From assembly GCA_025464925.1 (NCBI GenBank), contig JAODMS010000118.1, forward strand, positions 1 to 11,477: 11,477 nucleotides of DNA. Reading direction: 5' to 3'. Source of the DNA: Arthrobacter sp. (lineage in GTDB: Bacteria; Actinomycetota; Actinomycetes; Actinomycetales; Micrococcaceae). The notes beneath the pieces are model-generated. The model was not told the origin of the DNA, searched no databases, and saw only the letters and a list, made by a program, of their open reading frames with translations. The translations under genes and the position numbers were made by a program. Shown here piece by piece: positions 1 to 9,759 of the stretch. The stretch's first letter is position 1. Each line of letters opens with the position of its first letter.

Positions 1-2
1 GC

Positions 3-362
3 CGGCCACGCTGCGGGAGTTGCCACCGGGAGCTTCCCTGGGTGGTTGAAGCGGGCGACGACGACTTCGGCGAGATCGCCGAACGGTCCGGCGTTCCGGT
101 ACTGGTGGACTTTTGGGCGGTGTGGTGCGGACCCTGCCGGATGGTGAGCCCCGTGCTGGACCAGTTGGCACACGAACGCGCGGGGCAGATCAAACTTGTA
201 AAGGTCGATGTGGACCACTCCCCGCAGCTCTCCGCCAGATTCGGCATTCAGGCAGTGCCAACGTTGATGGTCATCGTCGACGGCAAGATCGTCGCGAGGC
301 AGGCCGGCGCAGCTCCCGCGCCGGTGCTGAGGTCCTGGTTGGAGGGGGCCCTCACGAAGTAG
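3..362 (+). CDS. trxC: Thioredoxin, TrxC (thioredoxin 2) type, 5' end cut by window edge
   Basis: Cytoplasmic thiol-disulfide oxidoreductase that reduces protein disulfides and is recycled by thioredoxin reductase. The active site WCGPC lies at residues 28-32 counted from the GTG at 42, preceded by the usual DFWA strand. A cis-proline motif AVPT and a C-terminal helix also fit a complete thioredoxin fold. The frame stays open to the window edge and encodes RPRCGSCHRELPWVVEAGDDDF before the fold. CGSC matches the second CxxC of the N-terminal zinc-binding domain of TrxC proteins, so GTG at 42 is very probably not the true start and the gene begins outside the window. The active-site loop reads AVWCGPC instead of the commoner APWCGPC, which should not abolish activity. 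A hairpin follows the stop. The thioredoxin call is firm; the TrxC subtype rests on one visible CxxC. Confidence 0.93.
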   Translation, partial: RPRCGSCHRELPWVVEAGDDDFGEIAERSGVPVLVDFWAVWCGPCRMVSPVLDQLAHERAGQIKLVKVDVDHSPQLSARFGIQAVPTLMVIVDGKIVARQAGAAPAPVLRSWLEGALTK

Positions 363-381
363 CTCAAGAACAGCGGACGCC

Positions 382-399
382 GGCGGGCGGTTTCCCGCC
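382..399 (+). terminator. Hairpin after thioredoxin gene
   Basis: GGCGGG (382-387) and CCCGCC (394-399) form a 6-bp GC stem with a 6-base loop, 20 bases after the thioredoxin stop. No long T tract follows, only TCGTCCCTT. It is a plausible weak intrinsic terminator for a high-GC organism. Confidence 0.45.
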
Positions 400-502
400 A
401 TCGTCCCTTATGGGCCGCGGGTGTCCCCGCTTCAGATGGTTGAGAAGAATCCCGTAGTCTGACCGATTCAATGAGAAAACTGACAGCTATGTTAAGACCG
501 CG

Positions 503-1330
503 TCACCGAGTGATGGCGGATGGCAGCTGTGGCCCGGTCAGGTCCAATTTCGTTTTGCCGTCCGGGCAGCCAGGAAGCTCCGCGGTGCCAAGCAGCCTTC
601 CCCCATAAGTGAGGTCGGTGTCAGCAGACACGCTGCAGAATTGTCGACTGATGGTGGCTGCTTCGAATCGAACCACGGCCTTATTACCGGGAAGAAAGGC
701 AGTCAGAGTCTTGTCATCGCTAGAAACCACGTAGCCAAGGTAGTCGTCGCTGTTGATCGTCAGGCGTTGGGGCGGCAGCCAATGACCTCCCAGGAGTGTC
801 GCCATTGTCAGAATGAGTGTGGCGGCCGTGTAAGTGAGGCATTGTATCGATTTTGCGTCATAGGGAGTCCAGGTGCCCGGCGTGGCGTTGGCGGCGCCAA
901 AGACGAACGCTATCAACGGGGTGCTGAATCCGATAATGGCGGTAATTCTGTCCAGTTGAAGGACCAATGGTCCACCCAAGAGCAGTCCCAGAAGAACCAC
1001 GGGAGTGTAAGTAAGAAGTCCGAACTTAACGTCGGTGGGCCGTCGTCTCTTGGTGAATAGACTGCCCAGCCAATGAAACGGCTATAGAGCATGCCGCACT
1101 CACCATCGGGAGTATCTCGATGAACAGGACTGACCGAATGATGTGAGTGTTGTCCCAGAGACCAGAGCGGCCGCCACATGCGGGTCCGCACCAGACACGA
1201 GGAGAGCCCTGAAGCTGAAAACAAATCCGCCCAGGACGGCGCCCACGGCTGCGAACTTCCCAGCTGCAGACAACAGCGAGCTGAGTGTTGGAACAGATGC
1301 GTCGGCTGTGGGGGCACGATGATCAACCAC
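503..1330 (-). pseudogene. Small multi-pass membrane protein, unknown function, broken by frameshifts
   Basis: I do not recognise the family. Reading starts at GTG 1328-1330 and gives about 60 convincing residues with a hydrophobic segment (FAAVGAVLGGFVFSF), then hits TGA at 1100-1102. From about 1155 to 1030 a different frame looks like the true continuation: THIIRSVLFIEILPMVSAA is a natural membrane helix, and this frame ends at TAA 1026-1028. Between about 1082 and 1029 the first frame resumes with FTKRRRPTDVKFG. It then runs to the stop at 503-505 through three hydrophobic segments (VLLGLLLGGPLVLQL; ITAIIGFSTPLIAFVFGAA; CLTYTAATLILTMATLL) and a soluble C-terminal part with two cysteines. 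Two compensating single-base shifts would restore a protein of about 275 residues. The segment looks less GC-rich than its neighbours, which fits horizontal origin. A short real protein from the ATG at 998-1000 (165 residues) is the alternative; sequencing error is also possible. Confidence 0.55.
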
Positions 1331-1910
1331 CGGCCGGGAGGCTGACCCGGTCGGAGGCCGGCGGGAGACTACCCACCGCTATTGGAAGTTACTAGGAACT
1401 CGCGGGATATTCGTGTGCGCTGGACGCGCCTCCGCCTCCCGCTATTTATCCCCATCCGAGGATTCTATGCTTTGCGCAACAAACCGCGCGCAACAGACAA
1501 TGAGATCCTTATCGCCGTGGCGTTTAGCCGGGGGAGCGCCCACACCTTCGGCAAGGGAGCCGTCCTGAACGTCGTTAGGGACTCGGCGCTCGAATCAGAT
1601 TCGTCCTTTGGGGGCGGGCAGCTCGGGGTGCATCCCCAGCACCATGTCTAGGGCGTCCAGACTACAGGGGGCGGGCATGATCCCTGCTCACGTCCCGGTC
1701 TTTCCGGTCGCAGCCATCGGGGTGGGCAGCGGCCAGCGTCTTCCTCTTGCCTTCTTCATGGCCGGCAGGGGAACGGCGAACTCGGACCGGGGTTCGAAGG
1801 CCTGGACGCGCGGAGTGTTCCAATCCCATGCGCTGACGCTCATCCAGCCTTGGCTACCTGACCGCCCCGCTCAACGTGGCGGTCTTCCGCCCCGCTGTGA
1901 GAATGTCCGC
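1331..1910. other. Non-coding spacer, nothing recognised
   Basis: This stretch of about 580 bases lies between the broken membrane-protein gene and the GNAT start. Open frames cross it, including an in-frame extension upstream of the acetyltransferase from 1608, but their translations look random and match no family I know. No palindrome or clear promoter stood out. Confidence 0.4.
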
Positions 1911-2573
1911 ATGCTCACATTCCTGGAGACGGAGCGGCTGGTGCTGCGGCAGTTCAATCGCGACGACGCGGACCTGCTGGTGGAATTGGACGGGGATCCG
2001 CGCGTGATGCGGTACATCACGGGCGGCGCCCCCACGTCCCGGGGCGAGGTTGAAGGCGAGCTGCTTCCGGCGTTCCTGGGCTACTACCGCGACTTCCCCG
2101 GCTACGGGTTCTGGGCCGCGATCGAGAAGACCACCGGAGATTTCCTCGGCTGGTTCCACTACCGGCCCGCCCCCGGTGATCCACGCGATCAGCCCGAACT
2201 CGGCTACCGGTTGCGCTGCGCGGCCTGGGGAAAGGGGTATGCGACCGAGGGGTCCCGTGCGCTGATCGCCAAGGGGTTCACCGAGTTCGAAGTGGAACGG
2301 GTCGTTGCTTCGACCATGGCAGTCAACACCGCCTCGCGAAGAGTGATGGAGAAATCCGGGATGCGTCTGGTGCGGGCCTTCGTCGCGGACTGGCCGGTGT
2401 CGATCCCGGGCGATGAACACGGCGACGTCGAGTACGCGATCAGCCGAAGCCAATGGGAGCTAACCCGGGCCGACGTCATGGTCGGTGCCCCGCCGGCACC
2501 CGCCGGCCCGGCTAAGATCTCTCCTGCACGGCCGCAGGCCCAGGACGATGACCGTCACTCCGGCACCGGCTGA
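1911..2573 (+). CDS. GNAT N-acetyltransferase, RimJ/RimL-like (Acetyltransf_3)
   Basis: Predicted to transfer an acetyl group from acetyl-CoA to a primary amine of a protein N-terminus or small molecule; the substrate cannot be told. The 220-residue product from ATG 1911 begins LETERLVLRQFNRDDAD, the standard opening of this family. The acetyl-CoA-binding motif A is at about 97-117 (ELGYRLRCAAWGKGYATEG) and motif B at about 139-155 (NTASRRVMEKSGM). The frame is open 101 codons further upstream to 1608, but that part does not look like protein and the family begins at LETERL, so I chose 1911; the ribosome-binding site there is weak (GTGAGA). The family normally ends near residue 182. The last 30-odd residues are Pro/Ala-rich and look like a read-through tail, perhaps from loss of the original stop. 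No operon partner is visible. Confidence 0.88.
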   Translation: MLTFLETERLVLRQFNRDDADLLVELDGDPRVMRYITGGAPTSRGEVEGELLPAFLGYYRDFPGYGFWAAIEKTTGDFLGWFHYRPAPGDPRDQPELGYRLRCAAWGKGYATEGSRALIAKGFTEFEVERVVASTMAVNTASRRVMEKSGMRLVRAFVADWPVSIPGDEHGDVEYAISRSQWELTRADVMVGAPPAPAGPAKISPARPQAQDDDRHSGTG

Positions 2574-2988
2574 TGATGGCCTGTCACCCCGGCCCTCCCG
2601 GGCCAGTACATGAGCGTGGAGGGCCAGCTTCCGGACGGCCTTCGCCAGATGCGCCCAGGACGCGCTCTCCGCCGGCGCCGGCACCGGCCCTTACCTTTAG
2701 GGCCAAGCTTGATGACGGCGCTGAGGTCCCCGGGAGTGCACAGAAAAGTGCAGCCGGAGACATTTGGAGCCCTCCAACTGGTAAGGCGAGATCACGCGGA
2801 AGGACGGCGACGGACCGGTCATCCTCGCCTCCGCAAATCCGCAGGTGGGAGGCGGTTTTGTTGCCCTTCGTCCAACCGGCCCTGGATCTTGCAGCCAATC
2901 CACCAACGACGATACGACGCGGGTTTTCCGCTGAAGACAGCGGCATGGGGGAGTGGCTTGCTGACGTGGAGCCGCAGCCCGTGAATGA
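2574..2988. other. Spacer without a confident gene; weak hairpin after GNAT
   Basis: This stretch of about 415 bases lies between the convergent GNAT and AAA+ genes. GGCCC (2591-2595) and GGGCC (2600-2604) can form a small hairpin just after the GNAT stop. On the minus strand, about 2590-2684, a short run reads ASWAHLAKAVRKLALHAHVL, which is protein-like, but no family or intact boundaries can be assigned. Confidence 0.35.
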
Positions 2989-4073
2989 TCAGCCTCGGAG
3001 GTACTGGCGCAGGCCGGGAATGGCGAAGTCAACCTTTCCGTATCCGGCTGAGTCGATCAGGCCCGCTGCTATGAGCCGGTTCCGGTACTTCGACACCACA
3101 TTAGGTTTGGACCTGATGGCCTGCCCGATCTGGGCGGCGGTCGATGGGCCATCCTGCCCGGCCATGGCATTGAGGAACTCACGGTCCTTGTCGGAGATGT
3201 CCGACAGTGCGGACTCGACGACGACCAGCGTGTTCCGCCGCTGAGCGGCAGCGATGGCAGTTTGGACATTGCCCTGGTCTAAGGCCCAGCCTGCCTTGGC
3301 GGCTTCCATCCAGAGGTAATAGCCGACGAGCTGGATCAGGAAGGGGTAGCCTTCAGTGGCTTCCGCCGCCTCACTGAGCAGAGCTGGGGAGACCTCCATT
3401 CCGCCCCGCCGAAAAGCTCCCGGTAGGAGGCAGCGACCTCGGCGGTGGCGGCCTCGTGAAGGTTTATCCGGTCGGCACGGCGGAGGAAGGTGGCCACACC
3501 TTCCTTGAGCAGATCAGACACGGCCGAGGGGAGGCCGGCAAAGATCAGGCTAATGGGCAACCCATCACGGATGAAGTGCTGAACGTCGGAGGCCAGCTGG
3601 GAGATTTCAGCCCGGTTAACCGCGTGGATCTCGTCGATCGTGATGACCAGGCCTGTACCTTTTGCTGCCAGCAGGCGGAGCAGCTCCTCCCCGCTTCGGT
3701 GCCAGTCAGGAACGCGCTCCTGGGGGAGCTGGGTTGTCAGCCCGAACCCTGCCGCGGAGAAGGCAGTGATCTTTCGTGTGGGCGGACCGTCGCCGAACTC
3801 GTCCACCAGACGAAGCATGTCATCGCCGATCCTGGCCAGGAACCCCGGATGGGCCGTACGGGAGATTACGGCCCAGCCATGATCCCTCGCGATCTCCTCA
3901 GCCGCGCTCAACATGACCGTCTTGCCGATACCTCTGGCCCCGGTAATGATGCCAAGAAGCCCCGGCGCGCCCGAGCCCTGTCGCAGGCCGTACTCGAACT
4001 CGTCTAACAGGCCGGCCCGCCCAATCAAGTCCGGTGGGGTGGCTCCGGCCGTAGGTTTGAAAGGGTTCTGCAC
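2989..4073 (-). pseudogene. AAA+ ATPase with C-terminal winged helix, single-base frameshift (left paralogue)
   Basis: An Orc1/Cdc6-like, AAA_16-type P-loop ATPase; function unknown. The N-terminal part (from 4073) has Walker A GARGIGKT, Walker B LVITIDEIHA, a sensor-1-like LIFAGLP and FLRRAD. After ELFGGAE the frame runs into unrelated sequence. The next frame takes over at MEVSPALL near 3399 and continues through EGYPFLIQLVGYYLW to a winged helix ending in KVDFAIPGLRQYLRG. Alignment to the intact paralogue at 9760-10881 (FAGAAFTVSPDL against GAE-MEVSPAL) places a one-base deletion in the A run at about 3399-3401. Adding one base gives exactly 362 codons, matching the paralogue. I chose GTG 4073 because GGAGA precedes it by six bases and the paralogue starts at the same residue (NPF). 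An upstream ATG at 4133 would read through the direct repeats. It could be a sequencing error instead of a real lesion. Confidence 0.85.
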
Positions 4074-4085
4074 CGATGTCTCCAA

Positions 4086-4122
4086 GGTGAAACTAGGTGA
4101 AACTGGTGAATGTGGTGAAACT
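4086..4122 (-). repeat. Four tandem 9-10-bp direct repeats before left AAA+ gene
   Basis: On the plus strand GGTGAAACT occurs at 4086-4094, 4096-4104 and 4114-4122, with the variant GGTGAATGT at 4105-4113. Read in gene direction these are AGTTTCACC, ACATTCACC, AGTTTCACC and AGTTTCACC. The array ends 13 bases before GTG 4073, immediately upstream of the GGAGA ribosome-binding site. It is probably an operator for a protein binding one face of the helix, possibly the encoded winged-helix protein itself; that part is inference. Confidence 0.75.
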
Positions 4123-4211
4123 AGCGCCGGCATACCAGGGCGGACGTGCGGATGAATGGCCTCCGCGCGGGCTTGCCAAGACCAGTTGTTGAGGCGCCGG
4201 CGTTTCAGCTC

Positions 4212-4222
4212 TTGAGTCTCAA
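4212..4222. promoter_or_regulatory. Short perfect palindrome in katG/AAA+ spacer
   Basis: TTGAGTCTCAA is an 11-bp perfect palindrome in the divergent spacer. It is short enough to be chance, but it sits in a region with three further palindromes. Confidence 0.25.
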
Positions 4223-4283
4223 ATCAGCCCCGGATTTCGCCGTTGAGGTCGACGCCCACAGTTAGGCACAACACCAGAGTTGA

Positions 4284-4302
4284 GGTGCCTGGTCCAGGCA
4301 CC
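4284..4302. promoter_or_regulatory. Perfect 19-bp palindrome upstream of katG (operator candidate)
   Basis: GGTGCCTGGTCCAGGCACC is fully symmetric around T4293. Its TGCCT/AGGCA half-sites recur in the next palindrome 22 bp downstream, about two helical turns, and a further AGGCA half-site lies at 4264-4268. Repetition of the same half-site suggests a dimeric regulator binding twice; the regulator is not identified. Confidence 0.6.
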
Positions 4303-4306
4303 CATA

Positions 4307-4323
4307 AGTTGCCTCAGGCAACT
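4307..4323. promoter_or_regulatory. Second perfect palindrome upstream of katG, overlapping a possible -35
   Basis: AGTTGCCTCAGGCAACT is a 17-bp perfect palindrome around C4315, with the same TGCCT/AGGCA half-sites as 4284-4302 but a shorter centre. TTGCCT at 4309-4314 could serve as a -35 box for a -10 near 4329-4336 (TACATAAC), so binding here would touch the promoter. Confidence 0.6.
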
Positions 4324-4325
4324 AG

Positions 4326-6860
<2,535 letters not shown>

Positions 6861-6867
6861 CCGGTGC

Positions 6868-6901
6868 CTCCGGGCCGGCTGCAGATGCGGCCGGCCCGGA
6901 G
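6868..6901 (+). terminator. Strong hairpin after katG
   Basis: CTCCGGGCCGGC (6868-6879) pairs perfectly with GCCGGCCCGGAG (6890-6901), a 12-bp stem with a 10-base loop, starting 7 bases after the katG stop. There is no T tract, as is common in high-GC actinobacteria. It is very likely the katG terminator. Confidence 0.75.
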
Positions 6902-6942
6902 CAGCCCGACGACGGCGTCTCGGGATCGTGGCGGTGGATCCT

Positions 6943-7110
6943 TCAGGTCCCTTCTTCCGCGCGCAAAGACAGGGAGCAGTGCCAGACGTGACCGTTGGCG
7001 ACCTCGACGCCGAGCACGTCCTCTGAGCCGGTCCCCGCATGATGCCCTCGATTTTGCGGGCGCCTTCGGCGATACGCAGAACTTGGTGGAACTGTCCCCG
7101 GTGAGCCGGT
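6943..7110 (-). pseudogene. 3' remnant of an unrecognised gene, with a frameshift
   Basis: The minus strand reads GQFHQVLRIAEGARKIEGIM from about 7104 to 7040, then one base out of frame GSEDVLGVEVANGHVWHCSL and a short end RAEEGT to the TGA at 6943-6945. Both parts look like natural protein with GC-rich third positions and together resemble the C-terminus of one small protein. No family is recognised. The upstream part is missing: an in-frame stop lies just before it, and the truncated permease gene starts close by. The fragment is probably non-functional. Confidence 0.4.
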
Positions 7111-7131
7111 CAGGCGACTCGGAGACGATAG

Positions 7132-8178
<1,047 letters not shown>

Positions 8179-8184
8179 CGCTCC

Positions 8185-8207
8185 GTTTCGACAGGCTCAA
8201 CCAGCGG
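8185..8207 (+). repeat. Half of a dispersed REP-like palindromic repeat
   Basis: GTTTCGACAGGCTCAACC followed by AGCGG resembles the dispersed intergenic element with core GTTTCGACAAGCTCAACC known from many actinobacterial genomes, where it usually forms a palindrome. Only one arm is seen here, 7 bases after the permease stop. This is from memory of the element, not a search. Confidence 0.5.
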
Positions 8208-8359
8208 GCGGGGTTCGGGGGTATTCGGCGCGGCTAAGTCCCCTGCTTCCTCCGCGAGCCTCAAACGCCGCATCGGCCTCCCCCTGCCGGTCGCTTGCGG
8301 AACAACTAACAAGACAAAATGGACGCACAGGTGCTGTTCACGCGTACTTCTCACTGTCG

Positions 8360-8401
8360 TGTCTCGTGTCCCTCGGCTTACGCGCCAAGGGACACGAGAC
8401 A
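8360..8401. terminator. Long perfect stem-loop
   Basis: TGTCTCGTGTCCCT (8360-8373) pairs perfectly with AGGGACACGAGACA (8388-8401). Inside, after a C/A mismatch, GGC pairs with GCC around a 6-base loop. It could terminate transcription from the permease side or be a repeat element; it is longer than an ordinary terminator stem. Confidence 0.5.
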
Positions 8402-8414
8402 GGGCTGTCTATCA

Positions 8415-8440
8415 GCCCGCTCTAAACACTTTTAGCGGGC
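8415..8440. terminator. Second stem-loop adjoining the first
   Basis: GCCCG (8415-8419) pairs with CGGGC (8436-8440), and CTAAA (8422-8426) with TTTAG (8431-8435), leaving a two-base bulge and a four-base loop. GGGCT at 8402-8406 could pair instead with AGCCC at 8414-8418, which would exclude this hairpin. Confidence 0.4.
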
Positions 8441-8490
8441 CCCAATGTGCGGAGCGGCTGCCAAGAACGGCGAAGGTCCGTTGCCGCCGG

Positions 8491-8646
8491 TTAGGCGTGG
8501 CGGCCCAGTAGCGGAGGGACGTAGTGTTCGGCCACATGGGTGAAGTCCGGGTCTGGCCCGACGTTCTGGGAAGCCAGTTGGTGTAGATCGTTGGATGCCG
8601 GCATCGTTGAGCCAGTCAAAACCTGCTGGGCTCCAGCTCCGACGAC
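8491..8646 (-). pseudogene. C-terminal remnant of an unrecognised gene
   Basis: The minus strand reads GAGAQQVLTGSTMPASNDLH, then QLASQNVGPDPD and FTHVAEHYVPPLLGRHA, ending at TAA 8491-8493. About 50 residues look like real protein with GC-rich third positions. Further upstream the frame is open but stops looking like protein near 8646, so the 5' part of the gene seems lost. An ATG at 8602-8604 would give only 37 residues. No family is recognised. Confidence 0.4.
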
Positions 8647-8993
8647 TTCACGCGGACACTCTAGTGGCGCTGATCCGCGACTATATCCGTGAGAAATGCT
8701 TGAGCCGCATTTGACTTCCAGAAGACGACAGAATAATCGTTATCGGCCAACAAGCAGCAGCGCGGGGGCGATGCCAGAGGTGGGCGGAGATGTTTCACCG
8801 CTGATCCTGTTCGGGTGGACGGCCCTGTTCACGCCTGAGCTCCAGCTCCACCTGTGCTAGCCCGAGCGAGTAATGCTGGCCCGGCCAGCAGGTCCTGGAA
8901 CGAAGGACTTTGCTTTCATCCATTGGAATCCCGCCTCATCCTCGCCAGGTAGGCGCGTCATGATAGAAGCCACATTCCGGCGCAGCCGGCCAA
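8647..8993. other. Non-coding spacer with one 17-bp palindrome
   Basis: No convincing reading frame lies in this stretch of nearly 350 bases. TGCTGGCC (8874-8881), C, GGCCAGCA (8883-8890) is a perfect palindrome that could form a hairpin or bind a regulator. Nothing else was recognised. Confidence 0.4.
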
Positions 8994-9443
8994 TTGGAAA
9001 GTAGGAAGCATGTCCCTCAGCGTGGAGGAAATGAACCAGCGGTTCTCCTCTCGGGCGACCAGGCGGTCAGGCTCCTCCTGAGGATCGACGACTCCCACTG
9101 GTACGCCATCGAAGCATCCGGGCGCCAGGTCCGGGCCCTGGCCCGGATCGGACCCCTTCAGCAGGCGGTAGCGACAGTGGAAATCGACCCAGCCCCCGGC
9201 GCACTTCAATTGGAGATCGCCTGCAACGACTCACCCTTGGCCGGCCAACCGGGCAAAAACGCAGGGCCGGACGAAGTCACACTGGGTTTTCGACAGCCTG
9301 GCCAGCCGACGACGCTCGCCCGGATGGACGGCCGGTACCTGTCCACCGAAGTCGCAGGAGGGTTCACCGGCCGCGTCATTGGCCTGGCGGCTACCAACGG
9401 CACAGTTGTCATCGAACGGTTCGAATACAACGATCGCGATTAG
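8994..9443 (+). pseudogene. C-terminal fragment of a GH43 beta-xylosidase/arabinofuranosidase
   Basis: GH43 enzymes hydrolyse xylan- or arabinan-derived sugars and often carry a C-terminal concanavalin-A-like sandwich domain. This fragment holds most of that domain: LLLRIDDSHWYAIEASG, ARIGPLQ, and the diagnostic DGRYLSTEVAGGFTG near its end, finishing FEYNDRD before TAG. Full GH43 proteins of this type are around 500 residues; the five-bladed catalytic domain with its acidic residues is absent. The frame is open to a TTG at 8994, but homology seems to begin only near 9040, so the true junction is around 9000-9040 and no credible start codon exists. ATG at 9010 is in another frame. It is non-functional as an enzyme. 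The stop overlaps the stop of a remnant read on the other strand. Confidence 0.65.
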
Positions 9444-9645
9444 CACTGCTTGAGTTCGTCCATCTCCGGGAGTCGCCCGCCCTGGTCGGGGCGGCTTCCG
9501 ACGGCAGCCCCGCTGGCGAACGGGACCGGAATGAGCTGATTGTCCCTGCTGACATCCGCTGGCGCTGCGACACGATGAACGACGCCGCCCGAAACCTGCA
9601 ACGTCAAGTCTGTCAGAAAGTGCCATCGCGGCTGCCGGACAGGTG
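9440..9645 (-). pseudogene. C-terminal remnant of an unrecognised gene (strand uncertain)
   Basis: On the minus strand an open frame from about 9645 to TAA 9440-9442 reads WHFLTDLTLQVSGGVVHRV, then APADVSRDNQLIPVPFASGA and ends LPEMDELKQC. An in-frame TAA just upstream, near 9650, removes any 5' part. The plus strand in the same codon register is also open (LLEFVHLRESPALVGAASDG onward) with similar codon quality but lacks a start. I favour the minus reading because its stop meets the GH43 stop tail to tail. No family is recognised in either reading. Confidence 0.35.
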
Positions 9646-9682
9646 CTTATGCCGTTTGGACCCGGGCAGAACCCTGGGTAGC

Positions 9683-9758
9683 AAACTCACAAAACTTATA
9701 TAAACTCACAGCGTCCGAGGAAACTCACAGGATACACAAGTACTCACAGGAGCCCGGT
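9683..9758 (+). repeat. Four direct repeats with exact 19-bp period before right AAA+ gene
   Basis: AAACTCAC starts at 9683, 9702 and 9721, extending to AAACTCACA in the second and AAACTCACAG in the third. A degenerate copy GTACTCACAG starts at 9740. Starts are exactly 19 bp apart while the spacer bases differ, so this is an iteron-like array and not a simple tandem duplication. The last copy runs into the AGGAG ribosome-binding site (9748-9752) of the gene at 9760. An AT-rich TTATATAA between copies one and two may be a -10 element. A bound protein would block both transcription and translation start. Confidence 0.8.
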
Positions 9759-9759
9759 A

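Noticed and set aside
1100..1330. Resemblance of the broken membrane protein to an ATP synthase c subunit
   Set aside because: Only the hydrophobic pattern is similar; the conserved helix-loop-helix signature is not present.
1608..1910. In-frame extension of the acetyltransferase by 101 residues
   Set aside because: The translation looks random and the family begins at LETERLVLRQF, right after ATG 1911.
2584..3032. Open frames on both strands between GNAT and the left ATPase
   Set aside because: Translations are low-complexity or random-looking; one short protein-like run (ASWAHLAKAVRKL) was not enough to call a gene.
4074..4133. ATG at 4133 as start of the left AAA+ protein
   Set aside because: It would translate the direct-repeat array, and the paralogue begins at the residue matching GTG 4073.
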